A DNA stretch of 41,633 bases from a virus: the IMG/VR virus record IMGVR_UViG_3300045925_000147, positions 1-41,633 of that record. One strand, 5' to 3'. Positions 23,462-31,815 of this stretch are shown here, one piece after another. The position numbers were made by a program, and so were the translations under genes. Position 1 is the stretch's first letter, and each line of letters opens with the position of its first letter. The notes beneath the pieces are model-generated. The model did not search any database. It had not been told where the DNA came from and saw only the letters and a list, made by a program, of their open reading frames with translations.

Positions 23462-26007
23462 CGACCCAAATCCACTCGGGCACCTATCAGGGCTACGCGA
23501 TCAAGGAAGTCGAGTACCGCCGGAGCGATGGCCTCACGCCTGAGCCAGGCATGGTCGTCATCGACTACTCGGTGCTCAAAGAACTGTCGTTGAAGCTGGA
23601 TGTGATTCCGTGGCGGGGTCAAGCGCGGCAAGCCGACGATCCTGGGCTCATCTCAATCCAGACGTGGTGGAAGCTCTTCGGGAAATCCACCCATGCCGCG
23701 CCGCACAAGCCAATCCTTCCCGGGAGCGGACTGAAGCTGTACGGCCAGCTCGTCCTGACATCCGCTATCGAGAACGGCGGCCCCGTCGATCAGGTTGTCT
23801 ACGAGGACGTCTACCTCGACAACGCCCAGGAAGTCAGCCGGAATCTCGCGAACATCCTGTCCCACCGAGAGGGAGAAGTCCGGATCAACCTCACCGACAT
23901 CCGCAGCCAGTACCACAGAGCGGGTGCCGTCCTCGGACGGATCAACTGCCGTCTCAGGAGCGGGCGATACGACCCGAGGACTATCAAGAAGCCAGGCAAG
24001 GGTCGGCGCAGTGGCGGCACCGGCACCAGCGCGGAGTTCGACGGTACACCGTGGTCGTTCTCCGAGGTGATCCGGTATCTCTTCTCGCAGCTGCCGGGCA
24101 GCCCTATCGTTCAGACCAACGGACTCCCTGAGCTCCCGCCTCCCGAGGAAATCGACCGTGTGGGCGACTCGACGCTTTCGGTGATTCAAGATCTTCTCGA
24201 CAACTACCGCCTGGTGGCCAAGTACCAGCCCGACGGTAACTACCTGATTGCGCGCCGCGGCGTGAAGCACATGAACCCAGGCGAGGTGATCCGTGAGATC
24301 GGGCGAAGCGGCGAGCGTCCGAACTGGACCTCGTACGAGACTAAGACCGTCACCTACGAGCCTGTGCCTCCGGTGGTGGTGGTCCTTGGGCGCCGCGCCG
24401 TCCGACGCCTGACCACGAGCTACAGCCCCGCCTTCGAAGATGTGGACGGCCGGATCTACCGGTTGATCGACATCGACAAAGTCTGGAAAGGATACTCGAT
24501 CGAGCAGGTGAATCGGCAGGTGATGGCGCCTGAGATGAGCTTCCACGATGTACCTCCGCGACAGACGAGAAGGAACTTCGAATCAACTGCACAGGCGAGG
24601 GAGGTCCTCAACGCGGGCCCTGTTCCAAATCTTCAAGGCCTCTCTGTAAGCGATGCGGCAGCGGCTCAGGCGATCAATTCCCTCCACCACCAACGCAGGG
24701 ACATCATGCGCAGCCAAGCGTATCGGCTCTATGTCCCTGACATGCTCTTCGAGATGAGCGAGAACATAGGTGCTGGCGGCGCTCCGTTCATCGCGGACAT
24801 GGATGACACAGCCGTTGCATGGCTGCCGGCGCTGGACGCCCCGATGTTCGAGCAGGAGATCCGTCAGCTCTTTCCGGGCGGAGGCGTGAAGGCGAAATCA
24901 AATGCGGGGCCATTGGTCCTCGTTCCGCCGATTGTACGTGGCCGACAGGTAGCTGAGGTCTTTTTCACAGACTCAGTGGAAGCATCTAAGCATCTTAGAG
25001 ATCTCAAGGATAGCCGGTTGCGTGAGTTGGAGGAGATTGGTCGAGCGCATCAATTGTCACTCGATGACATCATCAGAAACATCGGGGCTCGCGAGCTTAG
25101 AGCCAACGCTCAGTTTGAGAGGGGGCCTGCAACTGACCTGAGGATTGCTCAACAGCTGTGGGGTTCCATCGACATCGACTTTAAACTCGGTGGTCGTCAA
25201 CAGCGCGTAATTGAAACTCTAACAGTCAGCGAGGTTGAGAAAGAGGCTTCTGCGACACAAAAGAAGAAGGTTGTAGAGGTATTGGCAAGTCTGGTGGCTC
25301 TGGTGGCAAAGGCGGACCTTGATATTAGGAGGCTTGCAGGTACGTTCCGACTGGAGGGTGGCTGCCATGTCATTAGCAACCTGCCCATTGGTGTTATCCC
25401 ACGGACGGCATACACATTTGATACAGAAACAGCGTTCATCCAATTTGATCAGCCGGTATGTGTCATTGATCCGCCTATGGTCTTCGAAGGTGGTTCAGCG
25501 ACGGTTCTCACAGATGGCGCTGTCAGTGCCACATTCGGCCATGAGGTCAACCGAAACGAACCCACCGATTTCTCAAGCGTGATCTTCGCCAGATCTGAAA
25601 AAGGCAAGGTCGAAGCCTGCGGAGTCAATCGCGGAACCGCCGTAAAGCCTCAGGTTGTCAGCGCTCCGGACCTGAGGATGTATCAGGATGACCTCGGATT
25701 CCCCATGAACTTGAAGGCGTGCGTCGAGCAAGGCCAAAGAAAGGCTGAGCCTCTCCTGAGCGGAGAACTCGCGACCGAAGGATACGTGACCGAATACTCC
25801 GGATTCGTGCAGTGTGCTCTCGAACGAAGCGTCTCCTCAATCCAGCATGTGTGGTACGGTGGCGCGGCACACACGTTCATCGCAATCAACGCTCCAGGTG
25901 CTGCGATGGCTCTGGGTTCCGCGGATACCCCTCAGCGCTTCGACAGCGAGACACGCGCGAACCAGTCCAGGAAGCTAGGTGACCAGATCGGCGGAGGCGG
26001 AATATGA
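23458..26007 (+). CDS. Large tail hub/baseplate-like protein
   Basis: An 849-residue protein, the longest in the window, starting in an ATGA overlap. The first 350 residues are beta-rich with a basic linker (KKPGKGRRSGGTGTS) and resemble tail-hub proteins in layout (WSFSEVIRYLFSQLPGSPI, then NYRLVAKYQPDGNYLIARRG). The middle and end hold long alpha/beta parts (LRDLKDSRLRELEEIGRAHQ). The DNA from about 24950 to 25480 is much less GC-rich than on either side, with codons such as TTG, CTT, AGA and GTA, although the frame stays open, pointing to a recombined segment. Role inferred from position and size. Confidence 0.6.
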   Translation: MTTQIHSGTYQGYAIKEVEYRRSDGLTPEPGMVVIDYSVLKELSLKLDVIPWRGQARQADDPGLISIQTWWKLFGKSTHAAPHKPILPGSGLKLYGQLVLTSAIENGGPVDQVVYEDVYLDNAQEVSRNLANILSHREGEVRINLTDIRSQYHRAGAVLGRINCRLRSGRYDPRTIKKPGKGRRSGGTGTSAEFDGTPWSFSEVIRYLFSQLPGSPIVQTNGLPELPPPEEIDRVGDSTLSVIQDLLDNYRLVAKYQPDGNYLIARRGVKHMNPGEVIREIGRSGERPNWTSYETKTVTYEPVPPVVVVLGRRAVRRLTTSYSPAFEDVDGRIYRLIDIDKVWKGYSIEQVNRQVMAPEMSFHDVPPRQTRRNFESTAQAREVLNAGPVPNLQGLSVSDAAAAQAINSLHHQRRDIMRSQAYRLYVPDMLFEMSENIGAGGAPFIADMDDTAVAWLPALDAPMFEQEIRQLFPGGGVKAKSNAGPLVLVPPIVRGRQVAEVFFTDSVEASKHLRDLKDSRLRELEEIGRAHQLSLDDIIRNIGARELRANAQFERGPATDLRIAQQLWGSIDIDFKLGGRQQRVIETLTVSEVEKEASATQKKKVVEVLASLVALVAKADLDIRRLAGTFRLEGGCHVISNLPIGVIPRTAYTFDTETAFIQFDQPVCVIDPPMVFEGGSATVLTDGAVSATFGHEVNRNEPTDFSSVIFARSEKGKVEACGVNRGTAVKPQVVSAPDLRMYQDDLGFPMNLKACVEQGQRKAEPLLSGELATEGYVTEYSGFVQCALERSVSSIQHVWYGGAAHTFIAINAPGAAMALGSADTPQRFDSETRANQSRKLGDQIGGGGI

Positions 26008-27803
26008 GGGGCCTGAGATTAAAGCCTTCGAAGAGTTATGACCGGACGTTTGGCAACAACTATGGAATGCTGACGCCGTGGGACCTGTCCAAGACTCCAA
26101 CCACAAATGATCGGGTCGCAAAGCTCGGTTTCGGTGTCGGAGGCCGTGCCGTTGCCATTTCCACTTTCGACACAGAGGCTCCAAAAGCCATTAATGCAGA
26201 TGGTGTTGGTCACCCAGTTTCTTCACGAGCGCGCTTCGAGCCTGACAACTGGGTCTTTCTTGATCACGGAGGTGTAGACAGAGTCTGGTCAATTCGGCAC
26301 ATCGTCGACCACGAGAATCCGTCGTCGTCGGCTGCCCACCGCTCCACGATTGGAGTGAACCAAAAGAAGCGCATGTGCTGGTTCTTGGACCAGGACCTTG
26401 AGTGGGGCGTCGAGATCAAGGAAGTCGGCCCACCGATTCCAAAGGGCAGGGGGTTCAACGGCGCCGGGTTCCTCTCGTCGCTCTATGGCAGGATCTCCAA
26501 GGGCGGGAACTTCAAGAAGCAGGGCCAGTCCGGCGCCACGTTCATTTTTCCGGCGACGCAGACCGCAAGCAACCAAGCTACGGCCCCGAAGCGCGCCACC
26601 CGGTGCCTGAACACGAACATGCGCGGCGGGTTCTTCACCGACGGCAAGTACGTGGCCCAGCTGCGCCAGCTCTTCTACATGATGCCGCTGTCGGTCCCGC
26701 CGGCCCCTGGCCCCAGACACGTTCCGGTTGAGACCGAGTCAAACTTTTCAAACAAAGGGCTGGGAGGGGGATTCAATTCCCAGCGCGGCGTGCAGGGAGA
26801 AGGCCGAGGGGGGTATTCGCAGTCCCAGTCGATTCAAGGTCCGGTCCACCAGACGGAAGGCCAGCGCCAGAACGAGCTGATCGCCCGCGATCGCGCCGCG
26901 ACTCAGGAGACGTCCGTGATGGAAAAGTCCGGCGGTTCGGACTCAGACTGCATGGTCGATCGCCGGATGGCAGCCCTCCGTGGTGACATTCTCTTCGACG
27001 TGCGGGGCAAGGGCTCTGCACTCGCATATGAGGACGTCATGCCGGCGCGTGGAGAAGACGCCTACTATGGCGCGCACTTCCTGGGCATCCCATCCTCGTG
27101 GGGACCGAAGTACGTTCCGGCCGAGGACGTATCGTCCGACCAGCCGATCCTCGAGACGCCGGACGCTGAACGCGGGATCCGGCCGTTCATCTACCTCCCA
27201 AAGGACTACAAGACCCCACCGCCCTGCCAGGTGGGGCCGCATTTCGATCCCACGTCGCCGTCGTACTCGGTGGCCGGTGTGCTGCCGCCGGCGCCGTCTG
27301 GGGATACGGGCGAGTGGATCCCGGCCCTGCCGCTCGTGGACAAGGCGTGGGCGGCCGCCGATTTTCCGCCAGGCGAGGTCTACTACGACTTCGGCGACAC
27401 TCCGATCCCGAGCATGGAGGGCGACGTCCGGTTCGAGATCCTCGTGCCGTACGTCCTCCCGACCAATCTCGCCAGCGACGAGCAGATGGACTTCCAGCTC
27501 TCCTACAAGGTCGTGCAGGGGCCGGCGGAGACGGCCGGCGAGACCTGGACGGTAATCAAGAAGTCGATCACCGCCGGGGACAACCCGACGAGCGCCCACC
27601 AGGTGCTGATGCTCAGGTTCGAGCTGACGCCGCTCCACCTCGGGGGCCCCGGCCGCATGGGCGGTGGCCGTATCCACTGGTATCTCTTCCGCCGCTCCGA
27701 CGACACCGCGGACGACAAGACGTTCCGGATGGTCGGGGCGGTTCAGGGCGCCTACAGTCCGGCGAGCAGTCGGAGGCGTATGGCGCTGGCGGGGGTGAAA
27801 TAG
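26004..27803 (+). CDS. Tail fibre/host-interaction-like protein
   Basis: A 599-residue protein starting in an ATGA overlap. The N-terminal 250 residues include an aromatic/beta part (NWVFLDHGGVDRVWSIRHIV) and ATKRATRCLNTN-like segments; a Gly/Gln-rich low-complexity stretch lies at about 245-300 (GLGGGFNSQRGVQGEGRGGY, SQSQSIQGP). The C-terminal half has VYYDFGDTPIP, then VRFEILVPYVLPTN and RIHWYLFRRSDD, likely a beta domain. The last two features suggest a multi-domain virion appendage. The first 300 bases are less GC-rich than the rest. Not recognised by family. Confidence 0.55.
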   Translation: MRGLRLKPSKSYDRTFGNNYGMLTPWDLSKTPTTNDRVAKLGFGVGGRAVAISTFDTEAPKAINADGVGHPVSSRARFEPDNWVFLDHGGVDRVWSIRHIVDHENPSSSAAHRSTIGVNQKKRMCWFLDQDLEWGVEIKEVGPPIPKGRGFNGAGFLSSLYGRISKGGNFKKQGQSGATFIFPATQTASNQATAPKRATRCLNTNMRGGFFTDGKYVAQLRQLFYMMPLSVPPAPGPRHVPVETESNFSNKGLGGGFNSQRGVQGEGRGGYSQSQSIQGPVHQTEGQRQNELIARDRAATQETSVMEKSGGSDSDCMVDRRMAALRGDILFDVRGKGSALAYEDVMPARGEDAYYGAHFLGIPSSWGPKYVPAEDVSSDQPILETPDAERGIRPFIYLPKDYKTPPPCQVGPHFDPTSPSYSVAGVLPPAPSGDTGEWIPALPLVDKAWAAADFPPGEVYYDFGDTPIPSMEGDVRFEILVPYVLPTNLASDEQMDFQLSYKVVQGPAETAGETWTVIKKSITAGDNPTSAHQVLMLRFELTPLHLGGPGRMGGGRIHWYLFRRSDDTADDKTFRMVGAVQGAYSPASSRRRMALAGVK

Positions 27804-27804
27804 C

Positions 27805-28650
27805 GTGCAGAGATACTTCTTCTTCGGCCGCCCCAGCCACACCGGTATCGGTGGGCGGTGGGCGATGTTCGATGAGGAGCCGTCGCGCGCCCCCACCGGG
27901 TACGCCCTCATTTACGCCAGATCCGACACCGGTCGCTGGCACGAGAAGAGGCTGGACGTGGAGCGGACGTTCGCGATGGAGCAGGTGACGCGCGTCGGTG
28001 ACCTGAACCCGAGCGCCGACGCCTACCTCGTCACGGATCCGCTGATCGGCTCTGACAACACCAAGGAAGTCCTCCCATGGAACGAGAATGTCTCAGGGCT
28101 CGCGGCGGCCATCACCCACAACCAAGAAGTCGCGGGGAAACTCGGCGTCGTCCGTCTCGAGACGGGAAGTTCGGCTGGAGGCCGCGCCGCCTACGCCACA
28201 GGGTCGATCCTTGGTCCGTTCGATGAGGACAAGTTCTTCATCTGCTCCATCGCGTTCAACCTGCCGACCCTGGCGGACGCGACGGACGACTACGAGCTAT
28301 GGATCGGCTTCAACAACAACCCCCTGGGCGGCGACCCCACGAACGGAGTCGTCATCCACTACGACCGAGACGGTTCGGCCAACTGGCAGCGGATGTGCGT
28401 GAAGGTGAGCGGCGGCACGACCCAGAACGCCTCAAGCGTGGCCGTCACGACCGGCAACCACGTCCTCACGATCATCGGCGACGAGGATTCCGTCGAGTTC
28501 TTCATGGACGGCGTCAGCCTTGGAACGGAGACGACGAACATCCCTGACGCCTCGGGTGAGAAGTTCGGCCTGAGCGTGAAGATCGAGAAGGAAGCCGGCA
28601 CGAACTCCCGCATCATCGACATCGACACCGTCGTATTCGGAGCCAGGTGA
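27805..28650 (+). CDS. Concanavalin A-like (LamG) jelly-roll tail protein
   Basis: A 281-residue protein with a GTG start just after the previous stop. Residues 80-281 form a jelly-roll pattern: VVRLETGSSAGGRAAYATG, then DKFFICSIAFNLP, DYELWIGFNNNP, GNHVLTIIGDEDSVEFFMDG and a last strand SRIIDIDTVVFGAR. The F.I.S..F...L...D..E.WIGF.N pattern is that of LamG-like lectin domains often fused to phage tail tips, where they bind carbohydrates. The first 80 residues are a separate N-terminal part for attachment. Confidence 0.68.
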   Translation: MQRYFFFGRPSHTGIGGRWAMFDEEPSRAPTGYALIYARSDTGRWHEKRLDVERTFAMEQVTRVGDLNPSADAYLVTDPLIGSDNTKEVLPWNENVSGLAAAITHNQEVAGKLGVVRLETGSSAGGRAAYATGSILGPFDEDKFFICSIAFNLPTLADATDDYELWIGFNNNPLGGDPTNGVVIHYDRDGSANWQRMCVKVSGGTTQNASSVAVTTGNHVLTIIGDEDSVEFFMDGVSLGTETTNIPDASGEKFGLSVKIEKEAGTNSRIIDIDTVVFGAR

Positions 28651-28651
28651 T

Positions 28652-29113
28652 ATGGGACAGCTGCTTAAGATCGTCGAGGCGTCCGAGGACCAGGACTTCG
28701 AATCCACCACGCGCGAGGCCGACGAGGTCCTCTGGTTCGACACGATCGGCGCCGGAAAGCGGTACGTCATCGAGATCATCGGGGACGTCCAGACCGCCGG
28801 CAGCGGCGGCGGGTCCTTGGCCCTCTACCACGACACCGACAGCGGCGAGGACACCGACGCGACCGGCGGCTTCGACATACAGGTCGACAACGGAGCATGG
28901 GTGCGCCGGAACTCCCTGTCGAACGCCGTCACGAACAGCGGACTCTCGAACGCCGTGCATCACGTCCACATCGTCGGAGTGATCTATCAGGGGCAGGAGA
29001 ACGGACGGATCGGCGTGGAGTTCGGCCTCGGCGCGCAGCCTGGAGGGGCGAGCCTGACCAGGATGCCCGGGATGTTCATGCGGGTTACGCTTGAGAGTCC
29101 CGAGTTTTCCTGA
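28652..29113 (+). CDS. Small beta-rich protein at the end of the tail cluster
   Basis: A 153-residue protein starting right after the jelly-roll gene. It is beta-rich: RYVIEIIGDVQTAGSGGGSL, then NGAWVRRNSLSNAVTNSG, HHVHIVGVIYQG and GMFMRVTLESPEFS. It may be another tail-tip or accessory fibre piece. No recognised family. It ends the continuous structural operon. Confidence 0.55.
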   Translation: MGQLLKIVEASEDQDFESTTREADEVLWFDTIGAGKRYVIEIIGDVQTAGSGGGSLALYHDTDSGEDTDATGGFDIQVDNGAWVRRNSLSNAVTNSGLSNAVHHVHIVGVIYQGQENGRIGVEFGLGAQPGGASLTRMPGMFMRVTLESPEFS

Positions 29114-29378
29114 GAGGTGGCGTGTATCGATGCAGCCGGAGCCCTTTCGCCCAACCGCCAGGGGTCAATCCGGCGGCAGGACTACTCGGGCCCCGGCTCG
29201 TGAAGCACCATGAAGTGCTAGGTAAGGAAATCGGCAGAGTGTTCAGGAAATCTGCATGACGAAAAAAGGGTCAGGAGAGGCGGAAGGGGCCCCCTGAGGA
29301 AGCCATGGAACCACAGCGCATCTTCAGGGAATCTTCGGGTCAAGTTTTTTGATTTCGCGTCCCATTCTGGAACACCGG
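29114..29378. other. Intergenic region between tail and lysis-like genes
   Basis: About 265 bases. A 27-codon frame from 29129 is open but has no ribosome site. Short palindromes occur (AGCAC/GTGCT near 29203-29218 and a GGGGCCCC core near 29288). The 13-mer TTCAGGAAATCTG at 29242-29254 recurs inverted at 33337-33349. No clear T-rich terminator. Confidence 0.4.
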
Positions 29379-29852
29379 ATGGCGTACACAGGAGAGGATC
29401 GCCGGGGAATCAACAGGGAGGATCTCTCCCAGTTGAAGGAGGTCATATTCGCCCGCCTGGAGTCGCACGAGAAGCTGGACGATCAGCGATTCCATTCCAT
29501 GGAGAAAGTGAGCATCGAGCGTCACGAAGCCGTGAAGCTGAGGATCGAGAACATCGGACGGAATGTTCACGACCTCAGGGACGACCTGACTCCCATCTTC
29601 GCACTGCCGGAGAGGGTGGAGGGCATCATGGCTGACCTCGAAAAAGTTCCGCGCAAGGAAGACCTCGAGAACATGACGGAGACGTTCACCACCAAGCTCA
29701 CGATCCTGGCCGACGCCATCAAGGACAAGGAAAGCAAGTCGGAGAGGAGGACCGCGAACCTGCTGAAGATGCTGGGAATCGTGGTCCCAATCGTGATGGC
29801 GCTACTGATGCTGATTTTGAACGTGGTGCTGAAGAAACTTGGAATAGGTTAA
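29379..29852 (+). CDS. Holin-like membrane protein with coiled coil (XhlA-like layout)
   Basis: A 157-residue protein; ATG 29379 is preferred over an upstream TTG, though neither has a strong ribosome site. Residues 1-125 are charged and helical (REDLSQLKEVIFARLESHEK, RVEGIMADLEKVPRKEDLEN), and the C-terminus is one hydrophobic span (LGIVVPIVMALLMLILNVV) ending KKLGIG. A long soluble coil followed by a single C-terminal span is the layout of XhlA-like and other phage lysis-associated membrane proteins. No endolysin is found next to it, so a lysis role is only likely. Confidence 0.6.
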   Translation: MAYTGEDRRGINREDLSQLKEVIFARLESHEKLDDQRFHSMEKVSIERHEAVKLRIENIGRNVHDLRDDLTPIFALPERVEGIMADLEKVPRKEDLENMTETFTTKLTILADAIKDKESKSERRTANLLKMLGIVVPIVMALLMLILNVVLKKLGIG

Positions 29853-29863
29853 GGAACCAATGA

Positions 29864-30091
29864 ATGGCCATCTGCACGTGCGACTGGTGTCCCAACCCAC
29901 CGGGCTCAGGGTATCGCGACTCGTTCATCGACACCGCAGATCCGGCATGTGCTGTTCATCGGCCGCCGTACGAGCATCCTTACACCCCTCAGCCACCGCC
30001 GTGCCCGCCGCTTCCTCCATGCACGTGCGCGCCGCCTGATCCCGTCACGGGGAAGTGGTCGAAGAACCCGACGTGCCCGCGGCATCAGTGA
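29864..30091 (+). CDS. Cys/Pro-rich small protein
   Basis: A 75-residue protein with TTAAGGAACC upstream. It contains CTCDWC, then CAVH, a proline run (PQPPPCPPLPPCTCAPP), and finally CPRH. Eight or more Cys plus His suggest one or two zinc or disulfide-bonded knots. Its last 47 bases overlap the convergent gene at 30045-30401. Not recognised; the Cys pattern supports it as real. Confidence 0.55.
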   Translation: MAICTCDWCPNPPGSGYRDSFIDTADPACAVHRPPYEHPYTPQPPPCPPLPPCTCAPPDPVTGKWSKNPTCPRHQ

Positions 30092-30401
30092 AGCCGGCGG
30101 GGTGAATCTCGTGGGCCAGCTCGGCCGCGGCGAGTAGATCGCGATCGCAGGACACCATGTTCATCAGGCGCCAGTGAGAGTACGCCCGGAATCTGTACGT
30201 CCTGGCGTCGGGCCGAAGGTCCAGCGAGTGAGAGAACGCTTCGATCGCATGTTTGTCATCGTTCGCGTGCTGGTATCGTTCGCCGAGATGGCACCAATCC
30301 TCGGCCTCCTTGTCATCTGAGATGTGGCCGTCGAACCAGAAGCAGGTGAGCCCGTATACGCAGGTGACAATGGCGACGACGACGAGGTAGCGGTCGCGCA
30401 T
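30045..30401 (-). CDS. Membrane-anchored TPR-like protein
   Basis: A 118-residue protein starting at ATG 30401, four bases after the stop of the upstream leftward gene, so the pair is an operon. It has an N-terminal membrane span (YLVVVAIVTCVYGLTCFW) and then one TPR-like helical hairpin (AEDWCHLGERYQHANDDKHA followed by IEAFSHSLDLRPDARTYRF). The W.LG..Y....D...AI..F..AL.L.PD pattern is typical of TPR units. Accessory (moron) gene in the sense that it lies opposite to the structural operon; membrane role unknown. Confidence 0.62.
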   Translation of the reverse strand: MRDRYLVVVAIVTCVYGLTCFWFDGHISDDKEAEDWCHLGERYQHANDDKHAIEAFSHSLDLRPDARTYRFRAYSHWRLMNMVSCDRDLLAAAELAHEIHPAGFTDAAGTSGSSTTSP

Positions 30402-30405
30402 CTTT

Positions 30406-31053
30406 CTAATCCGTGAGGCGCCCACGGCCACCGCAGGCCCTACACTCAATACCACCGGTTTTTTGGTCTGGAGTTGCTTGAATTCCACGGCCATTGCAGG
30501 TGAGGCAGTAGCCGGCGGCCTTTAGAAGAGCATCTTGAAGCTCTCGTTTTGTTGATTTCCGGATCTCATCGAGCTTCGCCTGTAGTTCTGCGACCTTCTC
30601 TGGATTCCTAAGCTCCCAGTCTCTCTGCTTGGCTTCGGCGGAGATACCATCCCCTTCGCAGACTGGGCAGTTGATAACCTTGGCGCCCAATTCCTCCGGT
30701 AGCGTCACTCTGAGGATTCCTCTGCCCTTGCAAGACTTGCAGTCATCTAGAAGATGCAACTTGTCCTGCTGAGAAGCCAGTCGCCAACGGTCTAGTCTTT
30801 TGAGATCAGCCTCTAGCAATCTCTTTTCAGCTGACAGCTCCGTTCGAACCGCGTTCTCAAACTGTGATTTGGCTGCGGCTTCTTTTTCTCGTTCTTGATA
30901 GTGGTTTACTAGGACGTACCCCACCACGCAGGCAATCAAGACACCTATGAAGACTACAGCAAGCCAAGGGAATGTCGTCCGCTGAGTATCCAAGCGTGAT
31001 CTAGTTGCGATTCCAGTACGCCGAAGTGACGAGATACGCAAGGGGCCCTCCAA
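30406..31053 (-). CDS. Membrane protein with DnaJ-type zinc motifs
   Basis: A 215-residue protein, TTG start at 31053 with GGAGGG upstream; later starts are possible. One membrane span (FPWLAVVFIGVLIACVVGYV) is followed by a coiled coil and three zinc motifs of the CxxCxGxG kind: CKSCKGRG, CPVCEGDG and, later, CLTCNGRG with CRACGGRG. These are the motifs of the DnaJ cysteine-rich domain. Lower GC than the structural genes suggests independent acquisition. Expressed leftward with the TPR-like gene; a host-membrane or superinfection function is possible, not shown. Confidence 0.65.
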   Translation of the reverse strand: MEGPLRISSLRRTGIATRSRLDTQRTTFPWLAVVFIGVLIACVVGYVLVNHYQEREKEAAAKSQFENAVRTELSAEKRLLEADLKRLDRWRLASQQDKLHLLDDCKSCKGRGILRVTLPEELGAKVINCPVCEGDGISAEAKQRDWELRNPEKVAELQAKLDEIRKSTKRELQDALLKAAGYCLTCNGRGIQATPDQKTGGIECRACGGRGRLTD

Positions 31054-31236
31054 TTCCAGCAGCCCCCTCCCCCGCGGTCAATCTAGACGACTCTCCACCG
31101 AAAGTGTTACAGAAATCGCGAACGGCAAAACGGCCTCCCGGAAAATCGCACTTTTCGTGCTTTTTTGTTGTAATAAATCCTCCCCCCTGCTGTCTAAGGT
31201 GCATAAGCGGTAAGCGATCTTTGGAATGCGGGATAC

Positions 31237-31325
31237 GGAAGGGTGGCCGAAAAGGACAATGGCAGAGGATTTAGGATCCTCCGGCGTCTCACGGCGCCTT
31301 GCGGGTTCGAGCCCCGCCCCTTCCG
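31237..31325 (+). tRNA. tRNA-Leu (anticodon UAG)
   Basis: Intact cloverleaf: acceptor GGAAGGG (31237-31243) pairs with CCCTTCC (31318-31324) with G at the discriminator position. The anticodon stem GAGGA/TCCTC encloses the 7-base loop TTTAGGA with anticodon TAG, decoding CUA. A long variable arm (class II) and a T arm GCGGG-TTCGAGC-CCCGC complete it. CCA is not encoded. The AT-rich 180 bases upstream contain a GCAC/GTGC hairpin with a T-run near 31150-31168. Confidence 0.95.
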
Positions 31326-31351
31326 CCCCGTCTTCGTACTGGAGGTGAACG

Positions 31352-31558
31352 ATGGAAGAGCCGAAGCAGGTATTCAAGGCTGGCGAGAACATCCAGCAAG
31401 GGATGCGCGTCAAGCAGGATCCGAAATCAGGGCTCTGCTATCTCGCCGAGCCGTTTCTCGGACATCTGATCATTGCGCCTGTGGACATCAAGGAGGGCCA
31501 GATGTTCGAGGTCAACCTGGCGACGGGGAAAATCAGGGTGCTGCCGGAGCAGAAATGA
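31352..31558 (+). CDS. Small hypothetical protein after the tRNA
   Basis: A 68-residue protein with a strong CTGGAGGTG ribosome site. Its sequence (KAGENIQQGMRVKQDPKSGL then GHLIIAPVDIKEGQMFEVNL) looks like a small beta-barrel fold. It has one Cys, no membrane segment. Not recognised. It lies between tRNA-Leu and the ribbon-helix-helix-like gene, in the same direction. Confidence 0.65.
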   Translation: MEEPKQVFKAGENIQQGMRVKQDPKSGLCYLAEPFLGHLIIAPVDIKEGQMFEVNLATGKIRVLPEQK

Positions 31559-31611
31559 AAATGGGCGCACGTCTCACGCCGTGCGCCCGTGGCCGAAAGG
31601 ACGATTGAAGT

Positions 31612-31815
31612 ATGGTGCCAAGAACACGCGAAGTCAAGAAGCGCGGCCGCCCACGCATCCACGACACCGGCGCCACCCGCACCGCCACCCAGCTCGCCCC
31701 CGACACCCTGCGCGCCGTCCTCAAGCTGGCGAAGGCGGAGAAGCGCAGCGCGTCAGCTACAATGGCGCTGCTCATCGAGGAGGCGCTGATGGCGCGGGGG
31801 TCACGTGATCTCTGA
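31612..31815 (+). CDS. Ribbon-helix-helix-like DNA-binding protein
   Basis: A 67-residue basic protein. The opening KKRGRPRIHD is an AT-hook-like basic patch, followed by TATQLAPDTLRAVLKLAKAE and KRSASATMALLIEEALMARG, the strand-helix-helix arrangement of small RHH repressors. It overlaps the convergent gene at 31801 by 15 bases. It could regulate the integrase side of the genome; this is inference. No CI/Cro-like protein was found. Confidence 0.6.
   Translation: MVPRTREVKKRGRPRIHDTGATRTATQLAPDTLRAVLKLAKAEKRSASATMALLIEEALMARGSRDL

Noticed and set aside
29242-29254. 13-mer shared inverted with 33337-33349 as paired att or operator sites
   Set aside because: A 13-base match is expected by chance in a window of this length; kept only as a note.
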